Shown here in pieces: positions 5,865 to 6,329 of a stretch of DNA of 6,329 nucleotides. Below the pieces are notes generated by a model. The model saw nothing but the letters and a program-made list of their open reading frames with translations, had not been told where the DNA came from and ran no database searches. The stretch spans positions 35,324 through 41,652 of the forward strand of contig DCUU01000042.1 of the NCBI GenBank assembly GCA_002328565.1. The letters are read 5' to 3'. The DNA comes from Candidatus Moranbacteria bacterium UBA2206. Lineage in GTDB: Bacteria > Patescibacteriota > Minisyncoccia > Moranbacterales > UBA2206. Positions within the stretch are counted from its first letter, which is position 1; the number at the start of each line of letters is the position of its first letter. A program made the translations under genes and the position numbers.

Positions 5865-5899
5865 CATGCTTCATGCTTCATGCTACATGCTTCATGCTT
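5865..5899. repeat. Tandem heptamer array, 5 x CATGCTT
   Basis: Five head-to-tail units of CATGCTT, the third reading CATGCTA. The last unit abuts and shares one base with the stop codon of the FN3 gene (TAA at 5901-5899, minus strand). On the coding strand the unit reads AAGCATG. The array lies in noncoding DNA just downstream of that gene. Confidence 0.85.
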
Positions 5900-6329
5900 T
5901 AGTTCCCAATCCTCTTCACCCATCCAAAGGTAGATTCAAAGTTAGAGATGATGAGGTCTAGGACGGATTGTTGTTTGGTTGGGGTGAGTAAGGAATAGTT
6001 TTCTGAAACTGAGACATTGCCATGTTTGTCAAAGGAGGCAGTTCTGAATTGATAGACGGAGGCAGGTTTTAGGTCAGTCAGGACAAAGAGATGGTTTTTG
6101 ACTAGGTCAGATTTTTTAATTAGTTTCCAGTTATCAATTGTTTTGGTGTCTGGGTTTTTTAGTTGGTTAGGGAGATTAGGGTCTTTCTCTACTCCTTGGC
6201 GGTAAGCCAGGATAGAATTTGAGTCTTTGTCAGTGTTCCAGCTAATAATAGTTTGGATTTGGGCGTCTTTACCAGGAAAGACGGTGGTGTCAGATTTAAT
6301 GTTAGTGATTTGTGGAGGGTTGAGATCTT
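5899..6329 (-). CDS. FN3-like surface protein, C-terminal part only
   Basis: An open frame enters from the window edge (first whole codon 6327-6325) and gives 142 residues before TAA at 5901-5899. Residues about 4-118 read as a fibronectin type III-like domain: PPQITNIKSD at the start, IISWNTDKDSNS in the tryptophan strand, then FVLTDLKPASVYQFRTASFDKHGNVSVSE, the classic L.pgt.Y.frv.a.D..GN pattern. The last 24 residues (from QQSVLDLIISNF to GWVKRIGN) form an amphipathic, aromatic tail ending in basic residues, perhaps a retention or anchoring signal. FN3 domains of this kind usually sit in secreted or surface proteins. The coding strand is unusually C-rich and G-poor, with many ACC, AAC and GAC codons, unlike the purine-rich coding strands of the other genes. 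The N-terminal part lies beyond the window. Confidence 0.85.
   Translation of the reverse strand, partial: DLNPPQITNIKSDTTVFPGKDAQIQTIISWNTDKDSNSILAYRQGVEKDPNLPNQLKNPDTKTIDNWKLIKKSDLVKNHLFVLTDLKPASVYQFRTASFDKHGNVSVSENYSLLTPTKQQSVLDLIISNFESTFGWVKRIGN

Larger units (their letters stand above)
5601..5898. other. Repeat-rich intergenic region
   Basis: About 300 bp between the FN3 gene and the preferred start of the lysozyme-like gene. It contains two tandem heptamer arrays, two perfect hairpins and, on the minus strand, a TATAAT at 5731-5726 without a well-spaced -35 box (TTGAAA is 21 bp away). The part at 5601-5717 is open in the frame of the lysozyme-like gene but reads as a basic, glycine-rich sequence with no recognisable domain, and includes the 8-bp palindrome CCACGTGG near 5695-5702. 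I see no RNA gene here. Confidence 0.6.

Noticed and set aside
5865..5899. CATGCTT array considered as a CRISPR fragment
   Set aside because: The units are 7 bp, directly adjacent and without spacers, and there are no cas genes nearby.
5773..5961. Plus-strand 62-codon open frame across the heptamer arrays
   Set aside because: Its residues are mostly the translation of tandem repeats (repeated His-Ala-Ser/Cys-Tyr-Met) and it overlaps the end of the well-supported FN3 gene.

Overview
The window is AT-rich, and every gene I can support lies on the minus strand, so transcription runs from 6329 towards 1. Small Ig-like and FN3 surface proteins, a VanZ fusion, scattered hairpins, heptamer repeats and mostly weak Shine-Dalgarno sites suggest a Candidatus Patescibacteria/CPR genome (Parcubacteria- or Moranbacteria-like). 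This is an inference from style, not from a marker gene. Ordinary code 11 fits: no reading frame needs UGA as sense.

Reading in the direction of transcription: (i) 6327-5899 is the 3' end of an FN3-type surface protein whose base composition differs sharply from the rest. (ii) 5898-5601 is a repeat-rich gap holding two 7-bp tandem arrays and two perfect hairpins. (iii) 5600-4917 is a membrane-anchored protein with a lysozyme-like domain, followed by a clear intrinsic terminator at 4856-4827. (iv) 4788-212 is a four-gene run: an EamA/DMT-type transporter, a membrane-anchored clan GH-A glycoside hydrolase, an Ig-like plus YkuD L,D-transpeptidase, and a VanZ-like membrane domain fused to a C39-like cysteine peptidase. 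(v) 155-1 is the start of a small hydrophobic protein with its own promoter and a near-consensus ribosome binding site.

Most products are predicted to act outside the membrane: a peptidoglycan cross-linker (catalytic Cys, His and Arg visible), a lysozyme-like protein with a candidate catalytic Glu, a glycosidase with both catalytic Glu residues, a cysteine peptidase with Cys and His visible, and an FN3 surface protein. Together they look like a cell-envelope building and remodelling neighbourhood. The glycosidase and transpeptidase genes are 5 bp apart and are almost certainly co-transcribed.

The least explained parts are noncoding. They are a roughly 147-bp near-complete palindrome between the transpeptidase and VanZ genes, a 104-bp inverted-repeat element that overlaps the end of the transporter gene, and the heptamer arrays next to the FN3 gene. 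I see no CRISPR array, tRNA, rRNA or transposase gene.
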